64,000 nt of DNA from Lactiplantibacillus nangangensis (GCF_005405065.1 NZ_BJDI01000001.1:124001-188000), one strand, 5' to 3'. Positions 1 to 10,277 are shown, counted from the stretch's first letter. The notes: generated by a model from the letters alone, not told the origin. Numbers and translations: made by a program.

Positions 1-225
1 ATTCGCAAATTCAGGCTTCACAATATCTGTTCGTGAAGACAAAATCTGACCAACTTTAATAAAAGTCGGCCCAAGCTCTTCAAAGGCGGCCCGCACCTGA
101 CTTGGATGCTTTTGGCGTGCTAAATTGCTCAACACATTATATTTACGGATCACACTGACAATCGTTCGGAACCGTGTATGTCGGTTCTGATTGGCTTGCC
201 ACTTAGGAATTGGTTCTTCAGCCAT
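1..225 (-). CDS. AarF/ABC1/UbiB-family kinase-like protein, N-terminal part (runs off window)
   Basis: Only the first 75 codons are inside the window. The start ATG at 223-225 follows a GGGGG-type ribosome site. The visible residues include LGPTFIKVGQILSSR, the hallmark KxGQ segment of the ABC1/AarF/UbiB atypical protein-kinase-like family, at about residues 50-65. Members are implicated in isoprenoid quinone biosynthesis or lipid homeostasis; lactobacilli carry them without a full ubiquinone pathway, so the exact role is unclear. It is transcribed away from brnQ. The catalytic domain lies outside the window, so intactness cannot be judged. Confidence 0.8.
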   Translation of the reverse strand, partial: MAEEPIPKWQANQNRHTRFRTIVSVIRKYNVLSNLARQKHPSQVRAAFEELGPTFIKVGQILSSRTDIVKPEFAN

Positions 226-317
226 TTGCAGGCCCCCTTGCTAATCATAATTTATCTCTATTATCCATCTTTCAACCTAAATTCGCACTAACTGAATCAC
301 CTTTTTCAGAAAAAAGG

Positions 318-346
318 TTGACAGGAACTCAAAACGGCTGTAAATT
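318..346 (+). promoter_or_regulatory. Promoter of the brnQ T-box transcript
   Basis: A -35 box TTGACA (318-323) and a -10 box TAAATT (341-346) are 17 bp apart, about 45 bp before the start of the T-box fold. It lies in the 468-base gap between the divergent AarF-like gene and brnQ, and nothing else was recognised between 226 and 317. Confidence 0.7.
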
Positions 347-394
347 ATAGGCACATTAAAAAACGGTTAACAAACGCGTTGATAAACACAGTAC

Positions 395-661
395 GTGATT
401 GTCGTCCTTTTCAGAGAGTGCCGGTTTGGTGAGATGGCACAATGACACAATTACCGAAAATCAGTTTTGAGCGGCAGTGACGATGGCTTAGCCTAGTTGC
501 TGTTGGGTGCTCCCATTATCGAGCCAGGGTATCGCAAGTGACCGGTCACTTGCCGTACCTGTGAAGGTAATTATAGCAATATAATTACAAAGCTAAGGTG
601 GTAACGCGTTTTAAACGTCCTTGTATCTGAGAGATCTCTCAGAATGCAAGGACGTTTTTTT
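395..661 (+). ncRNA. T-box riboswitch leader of brnQ
   Basis: The leader has the layout of a tRNA-sensing T-box. There is a long stem I region with the AGAGAG/GGTGAG-type elements (about 420-470), the T-box/antiterminator sequence AAGGTGGTAACGCG (595-608) whose TGGT pairs with the tRNA acceptor end, and an intrinsic terminator whose arms are AACGTCCTTG and CAAGGACGTT followed by seven T (613-661). Uncharged tRNA would stabilise the antiterminator and permit brnQ transcription. Because it precedes a branched-chain amino acid carrier, the specifier should read Ile, Leu or Val; the codon could not be assigned by eye. Confidence 0.85.
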
Positions 662-693
662 GTTTAACCGGCAAAAATTAAGGAGTGTTTTAC

Positions 694-2079
694 ATGCTAA
701 ATAAAATCCAAAAACGAAACTTAACAAAACGTGATTATGTCACCCTCAGTTCCATGATCTTCGCCCTCTTCTTTGGCGCTGGTAACTTAATCTTTCCACT
801 GCATCTTGGGCAATTAGCTGGGAGTCATTGGGGTGTTGCGGCCGTGGGCTTTCTAGTAACAGCCGTCCTACTCCCATTGCTCTCCGTTTTAGCCGTCTGC
901 GTGACCAAATCTAAAGGCGTCTACGACATTGGTAAGCCGCTCGGCGCAACGTTTGCCATTGTCTTTATGGTTCTGATTCACTTTACCATCGGCCCCTTCT
1001 TCGGTACGCCACGGACCGCGACCGTTTCTTTCACCGTTGGCCTGGCACCATTTTTCCCAGCTAAGTATCAAACGCTGGCTTTACTTGTCTTCTCCGCCGC
1101 TTTCTTTGGCCTAGCTTATTACTTATCCTTGGAACAACATAAAATCATGAACCGTGTCGGTAAATTATTAAATCCCTTATTTTTGCTATTATTAGTCGTC
1201 GTTTTCTTTGTCGCTTTCAGTAGTCCCCTAGCTAGTGCCGGAAACACTGCGGCTACTGCAGCTTATCAAACAGCTGGTTTCACAAATGGCTTCTTGCAAG
1301 GCTATAACACGATGGATGCCTTGGCTGGGTTGGCATTAGGCGTCACCATCGTCACCGCCGTCAACTTCATGGGTCAAACCGATCCGAACAAGGCTGCTTG
1401 GGTCACCGCACGCGCTGGGCTATTTTCCATGAGCTTTGAAGGCGTCATCTACGTGCTCTTAATCCTAGTCGGTGCGCAATCGTTAGGCATGTTTAAACTT
1501 TCCGATAACGGCGGGGTCGCTTTTAATCAAATCGTTAATCATTACATGGGTACTTTTGGTCAAGCCGTTTTGGCCGTTCTGATCATCACGACCTGTTTAA
1601 CGACCGCGATTGGTCTAGTCGCTGCTTTTGCTCAAGACTTCCATAAACACTTTGGCTTTTTGAGTTATAAGGCTTGGTTACGACTCACTTGTTTGGCGTC
1701 ATTCTTGACTGCCAATGTTGGCCTAAACCAAATCATTGCTTGGTCGACCCCCGTCCTCATGTTTCTTTACCCGTTGGCCATGGCACTCATCTTCTTGTCC
1801 ATCTTATCGCCATTATTCCACCGAGCAGCGGTCGTTTATCGCTGGGTCGTGGTCTTCACCGTTGTTCCTGCGCTATTTGATATGATGGCAGCCTTCCCAG
1901 CATCCGTCAGTCAATCAGCGCTTGGTCACGCAATGGCACACGTTCAATCGTTCATGCCACTCGCAGCTAGCGGGATGGATTGGCTCGTTCCCGCTTTAGT
2001 CGGCGCAGTCTTTGGTACCTTACACTACCTGTTATTACAACATAGTAAAAATGCGATGACCGTTGGCGAACATGACTAA
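694..2079 (+). CDS. brnQ: Branched-chain amino acid transport system II carrier protein (LIVCS family)
   Basis: This is a 461-residue integral membrane protein. It starts with SSMIFALFFGAGNLIFPLHLG, the conserved BrnQ first transmembrane segment, and continues with about 12 hydrophobic helices. BrnQ proteins are Na+- or H+-coupled symporters for Leu, Ile and Val. An in-frame GTG at 685 is embedded in the ribosome site AAGGAG (680-685); the ATG at 694 has ideal spacing and was chosen. Length is normal for the family. It is monocistronic, controlled by the upstream T-box and closed by a strong terminator, which fits induction by starvation for a branched-chain amino acid. Confidence 0.95.
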   Translation: MLNKIQKRNLTKRDYVTLSSMIFALFFGAGNLIFPLHLGQLAGSHWGVAAVGFLVTAVLLPLLSVLAVCVTKSKGVYDIGKPLGATFAIVFMVLIHFTIGPFFGTPRTATVSFTVGLAPFFPAKYQTLALLVFSAAFFGLAYYLSLEQHKIMNRVGKLLNPLFLLLLVVVFFVAFSSPLASAGNTAATAAYQTAGFTNGFLQGYNTMDALAGLALGVTIVTAVNFMGQTDPNKAAWVTARAGLFSMSFEGVIYVLLILVGAQSLGMFKLSDNGGVAFNQIVNHYMGTFGQAVLAVLIITTCLTTAIGLVAAFAQDFHKHFGFLSYKAWLRLTCLASFLTANVGLNQIIAWSTPVLMFLYPLAMALIFLSILSPLFHRAAVVYRWVVVFTVVPALFDMMAAFPASVSQSALGHAMAHVQSFMPLAASGMDWLVPALVGAVFGTLHYLLLQHSKNAMTVGEHD

Positions 2080-2088
2080 ACCATAAGC

Positions 2089-2142
2089 AAAGGTCGTCCT
2101 AAAATCACCCCAAGACTGGTGAATTTTAGGACGACCTTTTTG
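2089..2142 (+). terminator. Intrinsic terminator of brnQ
   Basis: Long arms AAAGGTCGTCCTAAAATCACC and its complement (one mismatch) enclose an 8-nt loop and end in a T-rich tail. It also lies just past the stop of the convergent gene at 2145, so it may serve both. Confidence 0.9.
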
Positions 2143-2144
2143 TA

Positions 2145-2438
2145 TTAAAGCATTTGCGTGGCATGTTGCCGTCGATAGTCATCAATATTAACGGATACAA
2201 TCACGACTGTTGCTGATGTCGCTGGAATCGTTTCAGAATTAATTGGTAATGATTGCCCATTTTCCAAACGTAGGTTAGCTGCTAATCCGATATAATCCTG
2301 TGCCATCGCAATACCGTCTGTCAGCGAACTACCTTGCGTCATTCCTTCAAATGTCGGAATTTCAACCAGATATGGCACATCCGTATCATCTTCAGCGTAA
2401 CTAATTATAATTGGACAGGTGATTACGCAATCTTCCAT
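2145..2438 (-). CDS. HicB-like small protein (orphan antitoxin-family domain)
   Basis: This 97-residue protein has the alpha/beta pattern of HicB-like domains: a strand with YLVEIP, then TFEGMTQGSSLTDGIAMAQDYIG, the region where HicB proteins carry a helix after the partial RNase-H-like fold. The ATG at 2438 is preferred because GAGGAAG lies 7-8 nt before it; an upstream in-frame GTG overlaps that site. No HicA-like partner (about 60 residues with a double-stranded RNA-binding fold) is next to it. The role is therefore uncertain: solitary HicB-like proteins are common in lactobacilli and need not be antitoxins. Confidence 0.6.
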   Translation of the reverse strand: MEDCVITCPIIISYAEDDTDVPYLVEIPTFEGMTQGSSLTDGIAMAQDYIGLAANLRLENGQSLPINSETIPATSATVVIVSVNIDDYRRQHATQML

Positions 2439-2464
2439 TTCAATCTTCCTCACTCAATGTTATT

Positions 2465-2510
2465 AATAAAGCTACGATTGGCACTATTAAACCCAATCGT
2501 AGCTTTTAAA
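2465..2510 (-). terminator. Terminator downstream of galR (gal operon end)
   Basis: Perfect 14-bp arms (AAAGCTACGATTGG and its complement) flank a 10-nt loop. A-rich sequence on one side and T-rich on the other make it potentially bidirectional. It ends the galK-galE-galT-galR transcript and lies before the HicB-like gene. Confidence 0.7.
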
Positions 2511-2593
2511 TTTTAACTCATTTGATTAAAGTAAGTATAACATTGGTGCTTGAAGAACCTGATTAAAGCCACTCACCAATTAGCTTATATTAG

Positions 2594-3622
<1,029 letters not shown>

Positions 3623-3638
3623 TTAGTCATTTCAAAAA

Positions 3639-5105
3639 TTACTGTGCTTTTACCGTCGCCACGAAGCGATCAAAAGCCGCTTCGCCGGTCGCGTCCCACT
3701 TAAATACCCCAGCATCTGCTAAGACGCGGGCAAAGACTTGGCCCACTTCACGGTCGATGATTTCGGTGACGTTGGCTTCAGTAAAGTCATACTTATTTTT
3801 GAGTGCATCCGCCCAAGGTTGATGCATCGCTACCATCTGATTATGACGGCCCAAAACATAATTTGCAACCTCATGGAGTTCCGTCTTCAATCGTGCTGGC
3901 AAAATAGCGCGTCCCATGACTTCGATTAGACCGATATTTTCTTTCTTAATGTGCTGAACATCCTGATGTGGATGGAAAATACCATCTGGATATTGTGCAG
4001 AAGTCTGATTATCCCGCAACACTAAGTCTAAGACATAGTCATCGCCAACTTTACGAGCGATTGGCGTCGTGGTGTGGTGACGCACATTGTCGGTATACGC
4101 CCGCACATCAACACTTTCATCAGAATAGGTCATCCACGCTTGATGGATCTTCGTGGCAGCGTCTAATAACGCCTCAGTGTTCGAACTCGTCAAGCGAATC
4201 GTTGACATGGGCCATTTAACAATGCCAGCGGACACGCCAGCGACACCCAAATCAATGGCGCGTGCAATCGGCGCTTTCATCATTGGAAAGACATGGCGCC
4301 CGCCTTGATAATGTTCATGTGTCAGCATCGACCCCCCGACAATCGGGAGATCCGCGTTACTGCCGACAAAATAATGTGGAAATTGTTTAACAATTTCAAT
4401 TAAATTGCTGAACGTCTGGCGATTGATCACCATTGGCCGATGCACTTTATCTAAGAAAATCGAATGTTCATTAAAATAGGCATAAGGTGAATATTGGAAT
4501 CCCCAAGTTTCACCGCCTAGCGTCATACGAATCACCCGATGATTACTCCGGGCTGGGTAGCCCAAACGCCCAAGATAGCCTTCATTTTCCATGCAAAGTT
4601 GGCACAATGGATAACCATTTTCTGGTTGATCCTTTGCGGCCGCGATAGCTTTCGGGTCCTTTTCAGGCTTCGATAAATTGATGGTAATTTCCAAGTCACC
4701 AAAATCAGTTTTAGCCGGGAAAACCACATTTTTCGCGATTGCGCGGGTTTTGATGTAGTCATTGGCCTTGCTCAAGTTGTAAAAATAATCTGTCGCAGCT
4801 TGAGGACTCGTCTGATATTTATTCCAAAACGTCTGATTTAAAGCCGATGGTAACGGCGTCACGAGATCCATTAATTGATCCGCCAAAATGTCTTTATCAG
4901 ACGGACTATCTTCAATCTTGCCTTTCTTGATAGCCGTTTGTACTAAGGCATCTGTCAGACTCGTTAATTGGTCATCAGCAGCTTCAACTGGCGTCTCATC
5001 GCCGACAAGCGCACAAACGCGGTTATGCACATAAATTTGGTCTAATTCAGTATATTGCGAAGGCGACGCAATGACGGCCGCCACAAATTGATCAACGGTT
5101 GTCAT
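3639..5105 (-). CDS. galT: UDP-glucose--hexose-1-phosphate uridylyltransferase, class II
   Basis: This is the 488-residue Gram-positive type 2 GalT, which exchanges UMP between UDP-glucose and galactose-1-phosphate in the Leloir pathway. Type II features are the great length (type I is about 350) and the HEHYQGGRH segment near the middle that carries the active-site histidines. Its ATG overlaps the stop of galE by one base (TAATG), implying translational coupling. It lies between galE and galR in the operon. Confidence 0.95.
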   Translation of the reverse strand: MTTVDQFVAAVIASPSQYTELDQIYVHNRVCALVGDETPVEAADDQLTSLTDALVQTAIKKGKIEDSPSDKDILADQLMDLVTPLPSALNQTFWNKYQTSPQAATDYFYNLSKANDYIKTRAIAKNVVFPAKTDFGDLEITINLSKPEKDPKAIAAAKDQPENGYPLCQLCMENEGYLGRLGYPARSNHRVIRMTLGGETWGFQYSPYAYFNEHSIFLDKVHRPMVINRQTFSNLIEIVKQFPHYFVGSNADLPIVGGSMLTHEHYQGGRHVFPMMKAPIARAIDLGVAGVSAGIVKWPMSTIRLTSSNTEALLDAATKIHQAWMTYSDESVDVRAYTDNVRHHTTTPIARKVGDDYVLDLVLRDNQTSAQYPDGIFHPHQDVQHIKKENIGLIEVMGRAILPARLKTELHEVANYVLGRHNQMVAMHQPWADALKNKYDFTEANVTEIIDREVGQVFARVLADAGVFKWDATGEAAFDRFVATVKAQ

Positions 5106-6109
5106 TAAGCTTGGCCTCCCCGATCGTTATAACCAGCTGGATGACTCTGTTTCCAGTTCCAGGCTGTCTTAATAATTTCTTTGACATCATCATACTGTGG
5201 TGCCCAGCCCAAAACGTCGCGAGCCTTGTCACTAGCCGCAATCAAAGTGCTAGGATCACCCGCACGCCGTGGCGCCATCACTGCTGGAATCGGTTTGCCT
5301 GTGACTTCGCGAGCCGCATCCAACATCTGTTTGTTTGAGAACCCAGTTGATGAGCCAAGATTGAAAGCATTGCTGTCATGGCCTTGTTTCAAATATTCCA
5401 AGGCCAAAATGTGGGCATCCGCCAAATCGACGACGTGGACGTAATCGCGCACATTGGTGCCATCTGGGGTTGGATAATCATCACCGAAAATTTGTAATTG
5501 ATCGCGTTCACCAGCAGCCACTTGTAAAATAATTGGCACTAAATGCGTCTCGGGATGGTGGTCTTCACCGATGCTCCCATCCGGCTTCGCACCAGCCACG
5601 TTGAAGTAGCGTAAGGCCACAAACTTAATGCCATACGCGATGTCCGACCAGTGCATGATCTTTTCCATCGCTAGTTTACTTTCACCATAAGGATTCGTTG
5701 GCACTTGTGGATCAGTTTCTTTGATTGGCACTTGCTTGGGTTCACCATAAGTCGCGGCGGTTGATGAGAAGACGATTCGTTTCACATCATGTTTGTGCAT
5801 GACTTCGAGCAATTTGACCATGCCAGCTGTATTATTATCGAAATATTTGAGTGGATCCTTCATCGATTCTGGGACAACAGAAAAGGCCGCAAAGTGAATC
5901 ACGCCTTCTACATTTTCCCAATCGAAGACTTCGTTCATAAAGTCAGTATCCCGCACATCACCTTCGTAGAAACGCGCCTTAGGATTAATCGCAGCCTTAT
6001 GTCCAGTCACCAAATTATCCACTACTGCGACGTCGTAACCTTTTGCAATCAACCGATCAACTGCGTGTGAGCCGATGTAGCCCGCACCGCCTAAAACTAA
6101 AACTGCCAT
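5105..6109 (-). CDS. galE: UDP-glucose 4-epimerase
   Basis: A 334-residue short-chain dehydrogenase-type epimerase. The NAD-binding motif GGAGYIGSH is at residues 7-15 and the catalytic YGESK (YxxxK) sits near residue 150. It interconverts UDP-galactose and UDP-glucose, regenerating the cosubstrate of GalT. It follows galK by 27 bp and overlaps galT by one base. Size and motifs are normal for GalE. Confidence 0.96.
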   Translation of the reverse strand: MAVLVLGGAGYIGSHAVDRLIAKGYDVAVVDNLVTGHKAAINPKARFYEGDVRDTDFMNEVFDWENVEGVIHFAAFSVVPESMKDPLKYFDNNTAGMVKLLEVMHKHDVKRIVFSSTAATYGEPKQVPIKETDPQVPTNPYGESKLAMEKIMHWSDIAYGIKFVALRYFNVAGAKPDGSIGEDHHPETHLVPIILQVAAGERDQLQIFGDDYPTPDGTNVRDYVHVVDLADAHILALEYLKQGHDSNAFNLGSSTGFSNKQMLDAAREVTGKPIPAVMAPRRAGDPSTLIAASDKARDVLGWAPQYDDVKEIIKTAWNWKQSHPAGYNDRGGQA

Positions 6110-6136
6110 GTCAATTCCTCCGCTTTCTCTAAATCC

Positions 6137-7315
6137 TTAAGCTTCAACCAAATTCAATTCTTTAGGGCCATCCGCAATTTCAGCAATATAGAAATCTGCG
6201 TCATAGCCAATCGTCTCATGATAAGCCTTGCCAACCGCAGCCTTGAAGTTTTCCACTTCATCTTTAGCCACAATGGCAATCGCACAACCGCCAAAGCCAG
6301 CACCAGTCATCCGGGCACCTAAGACGCCAGGTTGTTTCCAAGCCGTTTCGGCCAACGTATCAAGCTCTTTCCCGGTGACTTCATAGTCAAAATGTAATGA
6401 CACGTGCGAAGCGGTGACTAAGCTCCCAAAGGTGGTTAAATCATCGTTGGCCAACGCTTTCGTTGCACGAATTGCACGTTGGTTTTCGAATACCGCGTGC
6501 CGGGCCCGTTTGATCAAAGTGGCATCATTAATGAGGTAAGCCGCTTCGTCAAATTCCGCTTCAGTCAAATCACCTAATGACTTAATCGCAAGTTTCGTTT
6601 GTAACCGGCGCAACGCTTCTTCACATTCAGCGCGACGTTCATTGTATTTAGAATCTGCTAATTCGCGGCGTTTGTTCGTATTCATAATCACAATCACATG
6701 ATCGCCCAATTTTACTGGGGCATAGGAATAGTCCATGGTGTTGGTATCAAGCAAGATAGCTTGATCTTTTTTACCCATTCCCACGGCAAATTGATCCATA
6801 ATCCCAGAATTAACACCAATATAGTTGTTTTCACATTTTTGACCCAATTTGACCAAATCGAGTTGACTCACCGTCAAGCTAAAGGCCGTCTTCAAAACGA
6901 TCCCAGTTAACAATTCAATGGAAGCCGATGACGATAAGCCGGCACCATCTGGCAAGTTACCATGGACGTATAAATCAAAGCCATGGTCAAACTTAACCCC
7001 AGTCTTAATTAGCTCTGCCATCATGCCCTTAGGATAATTCGTCCAACCAGCGGCTTTGTTATAAGTCAAATCGTTCACATCAAAGGTAACGATTCCTTGA
7101 TCAGCAATATTCGCCGAGAACATCCGCACAGTTTGGTCCGTCCGCGCCGCATACACACCGTATGTCCCAATGCTAATGGCACAAGGGAAAACGTGACCAC
7201 CATTATAATCAGTATGTTCACCAATCAAATTGATCCGACCCGGTGAAAAGAAGACCCGTTCTGGTTCACGATCAAAAGTTGTTTTGAATTCTTGCTGTAA
7301 GTCGCTGGTTTTCAT
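6137..7315 (-). CDS. galK: Galactokinase
   Basis: A GHMP kinase of 392 residues that phosphorylates galactose at C1 with ATP. The galactokinase signature GRINLIGEHTDYNGG spans residues 26-40, the ATP-binding LPDGAGLSSSAS lies near residue 125, and a C-terminal GARMTGAGFGGCAIA closes the GHMP fold. It is the first gene of the gal operon, preceded by AGGG ribosome sequence and by a strong promoter with an operator-like dyad. Intracellular unphosphorylated galactose would come from the divergently transcribed MFS permease. Confidence 0.96.
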   Translation of the reverse strand: MKTSDLQQEFKTTFDREPERVFFSPGRINLIGEHTDYNGGHVFPCAISIGTYGVYAARTDQTVRMFSANIADQGIVTFDVNDLTYNKAAGWTNYPKGMMAELIKTGVKFDHGFDLYVHGNLPDGAGLSSSASIELLTGIVLKTAFSLTVSQLDLVKLGQKCENNYIGVNSGIMDQFAVGMGKKDQAILLDTNTMDYSYAPVKLGDHVIVIMNTNKRRELADSKYNERRAECEEALRRLQTKLAIKSLGDLTEAEFDEAAYLINDATLIKRARHAVFENQRAIRATKALANDDLTTFGSLVTASHVSLHFDYEVTGKELDTLAETAWKQPGVLGARMTGAGFGGCAIAIVAKDEVENFKAAVGKAYHETIGYDADFYIAEIADGPKELNLVEA

Positions 7316-7334
7316 AATTAAACCCTCCGTTTTG

Positions 7335-7408
7335 TTTTACTAAAAGTTTTACTAGAGTTAATATAAGCCTTTCCATCACCGCTGTCAATCGGTCTCAACC
7401 GTTTTCAT
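7335..7408 (-). promoter_or_regulatory. gal operon promoter with GalR-like operator and cre-like site
   Basis: Read on the minus strand there is TTGACA (7383-7388), a 17-bp spacer and TATATT (7360-7365). The dyad TTTTACTAAAAGTTTTACTA (from 7335) covers the transcription start, a classic repressor position. ATGAAAACGGTTGAG (7394-7408), a near match to the CcpA cre consensus, lies just upstream of the -35. The TAAAAGTTTTA core recurs before galM. Confidence 0.7.
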
Positions 7409-7496
7409 TTTTTGCGGCCTGTTTTCAATGTCAACTAATGGCTTAACAACACTCTTCGACCACCAAATGATTGACTAACTCCCTCGTTTTCAACAA

Positions 7497-7560
7497 AGAA
7501 AGCGCTTGACAAAGGCACTAATCTTGACCTAAACTCTTTTAAGTAAACTTTAGTAAATAA
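7497..7560 (+). promoter_or_regulatory. Promoter, cre-like site and weak GalR-like operator of the MFS sugar transporter
   Basis: TTGACA (7506-7511) and TAAACT (7530-7535) are 18 bp apart. AGAAAGCGCTTGAC, a cre-like sequence, overlaps the -35 (7497-7511). TTTAAGTAAACTTTAGTAAA (from 7538) resembles the dyads before galK and galM but has a shorter core, so GalR binding here is an inference. A ribosome site AGGAGG precedes the ATG at 7598. Confidence 0.6.
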
Positions 7561-7597
7561 AATTGTAATTGCTTAACCTATTTAGGAGGAAATCAAC

Positions 7598-9058
7598 ATG
7601 GCATCTAAGGAAGAGACTCATCGCAAGTTTTACGTTATCCTCATCTCACTCGCGGCTGGGATGGCGGGCTTGCTCTACGGCTACGACACCGCCTGTATTT
7701 CAGGGGCCATTGGCTTTTTAAAGACCCTTTATCATCTGTCCCCGGCCGCACAAGGCTTCATTACGTCTAGTATTATGATTGGGGGCGTTGTTGGCGTCGC
7801 CTTCTCCGGATTTTTGAGTGATCGTTTTGGTCGCCGGAAGATTCTGATGTGGGGCGCGGGGTTGTTCTTTATCGCCGCCTTGCTTTCAGCCGCTACCCAT
7901 AGTCCTGCCGAATTAATTGGCGCTCGCATCATTGGGGGCATTGGGATCGGCTTAGCCTCCTCACTCGCAACGACCTACATTTCCGAAGTAGCACCGGCCG
8001 CGATTCGTGGAACTTTGTCTTCCTTATACCAACTGTTGACCACGATTGGGATTGCCTTGACTTACTTCGTGAACCTCTTGATCGTTAATCAAGGCGGTTA
8101 TCATTGGGGCGAAGTCACTGGTTGGCGCTGGATGCTCGGCATCGGTGCCGTCCCAGCCTTACTTTTCTTCATTGCCTTAGTTGTCGCCCCCGAAAGTCCA
8201 CGTTGGTTAATTCAACATACAAAAGTCGAAGCTGGCTTTAACATTCTCGTTAAAATCAACGGTCAGGCTGGCGCACAAAATGAAATGACTGAAATTGCGA
8301 CTGCTATTCGTCGTGATCGCAATTCAACCTTAGCCAAGCTGTTCCAACCAGGCTTGCGGCGCGCACTTGGTATCGGGATTTTTCTAGCCTTCTGTAATCA
8401 GGCTGCTGGGATGAACGTCATTATGTATTATGGCCCGCAAATTTTCCAGACGGCTGGCTTTGGTGGAAACTCCCAATTCATGGCAACTGCTGGGATTGGG
8501 GTCGTGAACATGTTGGCCACGATTGGCGCTACCTTAATGATCGACCGTGCCGGCCGGAAAAAGTTACTGATGGTCGGTGCCGGCTTGTTAACCGCTTGGT
8601 CAGCCGCAATTGCTTACGCCTTCGCTAGTGGTAACGGCCTGTTGTTGTTAGTGAGCCTCTTTGGTTTCGTGATCTCATTTGCGATTTCAATGGGACCGAT
8701 TCCTTGGATCATGATTCCCGAACTCTTCCCTACTTATTTACGGGCTCGGGCTTCCGGTATCTGTACCGTCTTCCTATGGGGCGCCAACTGGGCAGTCGGC
8801 CAATTTACCCCGGTCATGCTAAATGCTTGGGGCGGTCGCAATACCTTTATCTTCTTCGCCTTGATGAACGTCATCATCTTCGTCGGCGTTCACTTCTTCG
8901 TTCCAGAAACGAAAGACAAAACTTTAGAAGAAATCGAAGCCTTCTTCTGGCCTAAGAACCACGCTCGCGCTACCGACGCCAAGGTCGATTTGGCCCAAAG
9001 TCAAAATGAAACGCGGGCACAAGTCAAAAAAGCCGACCGAAAGACTTTCATTAAATAA
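7598..9058 (+). CDS. Sugar-porter-family MFS transporter (likely galactose:H+ symporter)
   Basis: A 486-residue protein with 12 predicted helices and sugar-porter signatures: GLLYGYDTACISG in helix 1, DRFGRRK after helix 2, PESPRWL before the central loop, and PETKDKTLEEIE near the C terminus. This family includes GalP, XylE and AraE of E. coli. Divergence from galK and the similar operator sequences suggest galactose as substrate, but arabinose or xylose cannot be excluded from sequence alone. The hydrophilic C-terminal tail after the PETK motif is somewhat long. Confidence 0.85.
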   Translation: MASKEETHRKFYVILISLAAGMAGLLYGYDTACISGAIGFLKTLYHLSPAAQGFITSSIMIGGVVGVAFSGFLSDRFGRRKILMWGAGLFFIAALLSAATHSPAELIGARIIGGIGIGLASSLATTYISEVAPAAIRGTLSSLYQLLTTIGIALTYFVNLLIVNQGGYHWGEVTGWRWMLGIGAVPALLFFIALVVAPESPRWLIQHTKVEAGFNILVKINGQAGAQNEMTEIATAIRRDRNSTLAKLFQPGLRRALGIGIFLAFCNQAAGMNVIMYYGPQIFQTAGFGGNSQFMATAGIGVVNMLATIGATLMIDRAGRKKLLMVGAGLLTAWSAAIAYAFASGNGLLLLVSLFGFVISFAISMGPIPWIMIPELFPTYLRARASGICTVFLWGANWAVGQFTPVMLNAWGGRNTFIFFALMNVIIFVGVHFFVPETKDKTLEEIEAFFWPKNHARATDAKVDLAQSQNETRAQVKKADRKTFIK

Positions 9059-9098
9059 ATTATGTGATACTATTATAAGTATAATTATTAGGTACAGT

Positions 9099-9134
9099 AA
9101 GGGCCGCATCTTTCGATGTGGCCCTTGCTTTTTG
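9099..9134. terminator. Bidirectional terminator between the MFS transporter and galM
   Basis: Arms AAGGGCCGCATC and GATGTGGCCCTT (one G-T pair) with a 4-nt loop and a T-rich tail on the plus strand lie between two convergent genes. Confidence 0.85.
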
Positions 9135-9135
9135 T

Positions 9136-10167
9136 TTATTTGGTTAAACGCTCATATTGATAACTGATTGTGTGAGTCACCGGTTGACCGGGTCGTAAGA
9201 TGATATCACCAAAATCTTTTTGGTTGATCGCATCTGGCAACGTTTGCGCTTCAGTCGCTAAAGCATTGTAGTGATGGGCCGCTTGTGCTTCACCATCAAA
9301 GGGATTAGCCGTGAAAATAATGAGACTATTCCGATCCGAATATAAGGTCACTTGCCGCTGTCCTTCAGTATCACCTAACGCCGCAATCGGGATCGTTGCA
9401 CTTGGGGTCACTTCATAGGCATCGTCAAATTCAACGCCATCACTTTCAACCTTAAGTTGCTTCAATGCTTCCTGAACAGGTTGTGGGTAGTTAAAATCAT
9501 AGGCAGTGTCTTTAACCGCTAATTTCTGCCCAGTTGGCACCTTTTCAGCGTCGAAGGCTAAATGCTGATCACTATGGATCTGTAACCATTGATGATCTAA
9601 GCTCGTCCGATCGTCCGCGACATTCCAGTAAACATGATTCGTTGGATTAAAGAGCGTGGCTGCATCCGTCGCACCAGTAAAGGCAATCGAAACGCGGTTC
9701 TCGTTATTGAGTGTAAATTTAATCTGTAAGTCTAAATTGCCTGGATAATTGTCATCCGTGGCTTCAATGTGATGACTCAACGTTACACTCACACTGTCGG
9801 CTGTTTGGCTAAACTCACCAGCAAAATTCAACGTGTTGAACCCATGGTAACCGCCATGTAAAGAATGCGTCTGTTCATTCATATCAACTTGATAAGTTTG
9901 CCCATCGATTTTAAATTTGGCGCCGCCAATGCGACCAGCTACCCGACCAATTGATTGGCAAAGACAAAAACCGACCCGCTGGTAATCTGCCAGACTATCG
10001 AGCCCCCAGATCAAGGGATGCTCAACACCATCTTCGTTGACGACAAACTCCTGCCAAGTCCCGCCATAGCTCAAAACTGAGATTCGCGTTTGTTGATCAT
10101 TAATTAAGGTATACCGCATCACATCTTGACCATCAAGTTGGTCAAAAACTGTTGCTTTAGTTTCCAA
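9136..10167 (-). CDS. galM: Aldose 1-epimerase (mutarotase)
   Basis: A 343-residue galactose mutarotase that supplies alpha-D-galactose to GalK. Family motifs are HSLHGG (catalytic His, about residue 97), NPTNHVYWN (second His) and a C-terminal ATEAQTLPDAIN holding the presumed catalytic Glu. The gene is transcribed alone from its own promoter carrying a GalR-like dyad and a cre site. It is convergent with the MFS transporter. Confidence 0.93.
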   Translation of the reverse strand: METKATVFDQLDGQDVMRYTLINDQQTRISVLSYGGTWQEFVVNEDGVEHPLIWGLDSLADYQRVGFCLCQSIGRVAGRIGGAKFKIDGQTYQVDMNEQTHSLHGGYHGFNTLNFAGEFSQTADSVSVTLSHHIEATDDNYPGNLDLQIKFTLNNENRVSIAFTGATDAATLFNPTNHVYWNVADDRTSLDHQWLQIHSDQHLAFDAEKVPTGQKLAVKDTAYDFNYPQPVQEALKQLKVESDGVEFDDAYEVTPSATIPIAALGDTEGQRQVTLYSDRNSLIIFTANPFDGEAQAAHHYNALATEAQTLPDAINQKDFGDIILRPGQPVTHTISYQYERLTK

Positions 10168-10187
10168 TTAAAACACCTCCGTAATTT

Positions 10188-10252
10188 ATAAACCGTTTTC
10201 ATTATTTATTATAGCAGAAGCGCTCACCAACTTTAGTAAAAGTTTTAACTAG
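10188..10252 (-). promoter_or_regulatory. galM promoter with cre site and GalR-like operator
   Basis: On the minus strand there is an extended -10 (TGC then TATAAT, 10208-10213). ATGAAAACGGTTTAT (10188-10202) matches the cre consensus at all but one position just downstream. The dyad TTTAGTAAAAGTTTTAACTA (10232-10251) occupies the -35 region, where no good -35 hexamer is seen, and shares its core with the galK operator. Confidence 0.65.
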
Positions 10253-10277
10253 CTGTAAATCCAACTAGGCTTGACTA

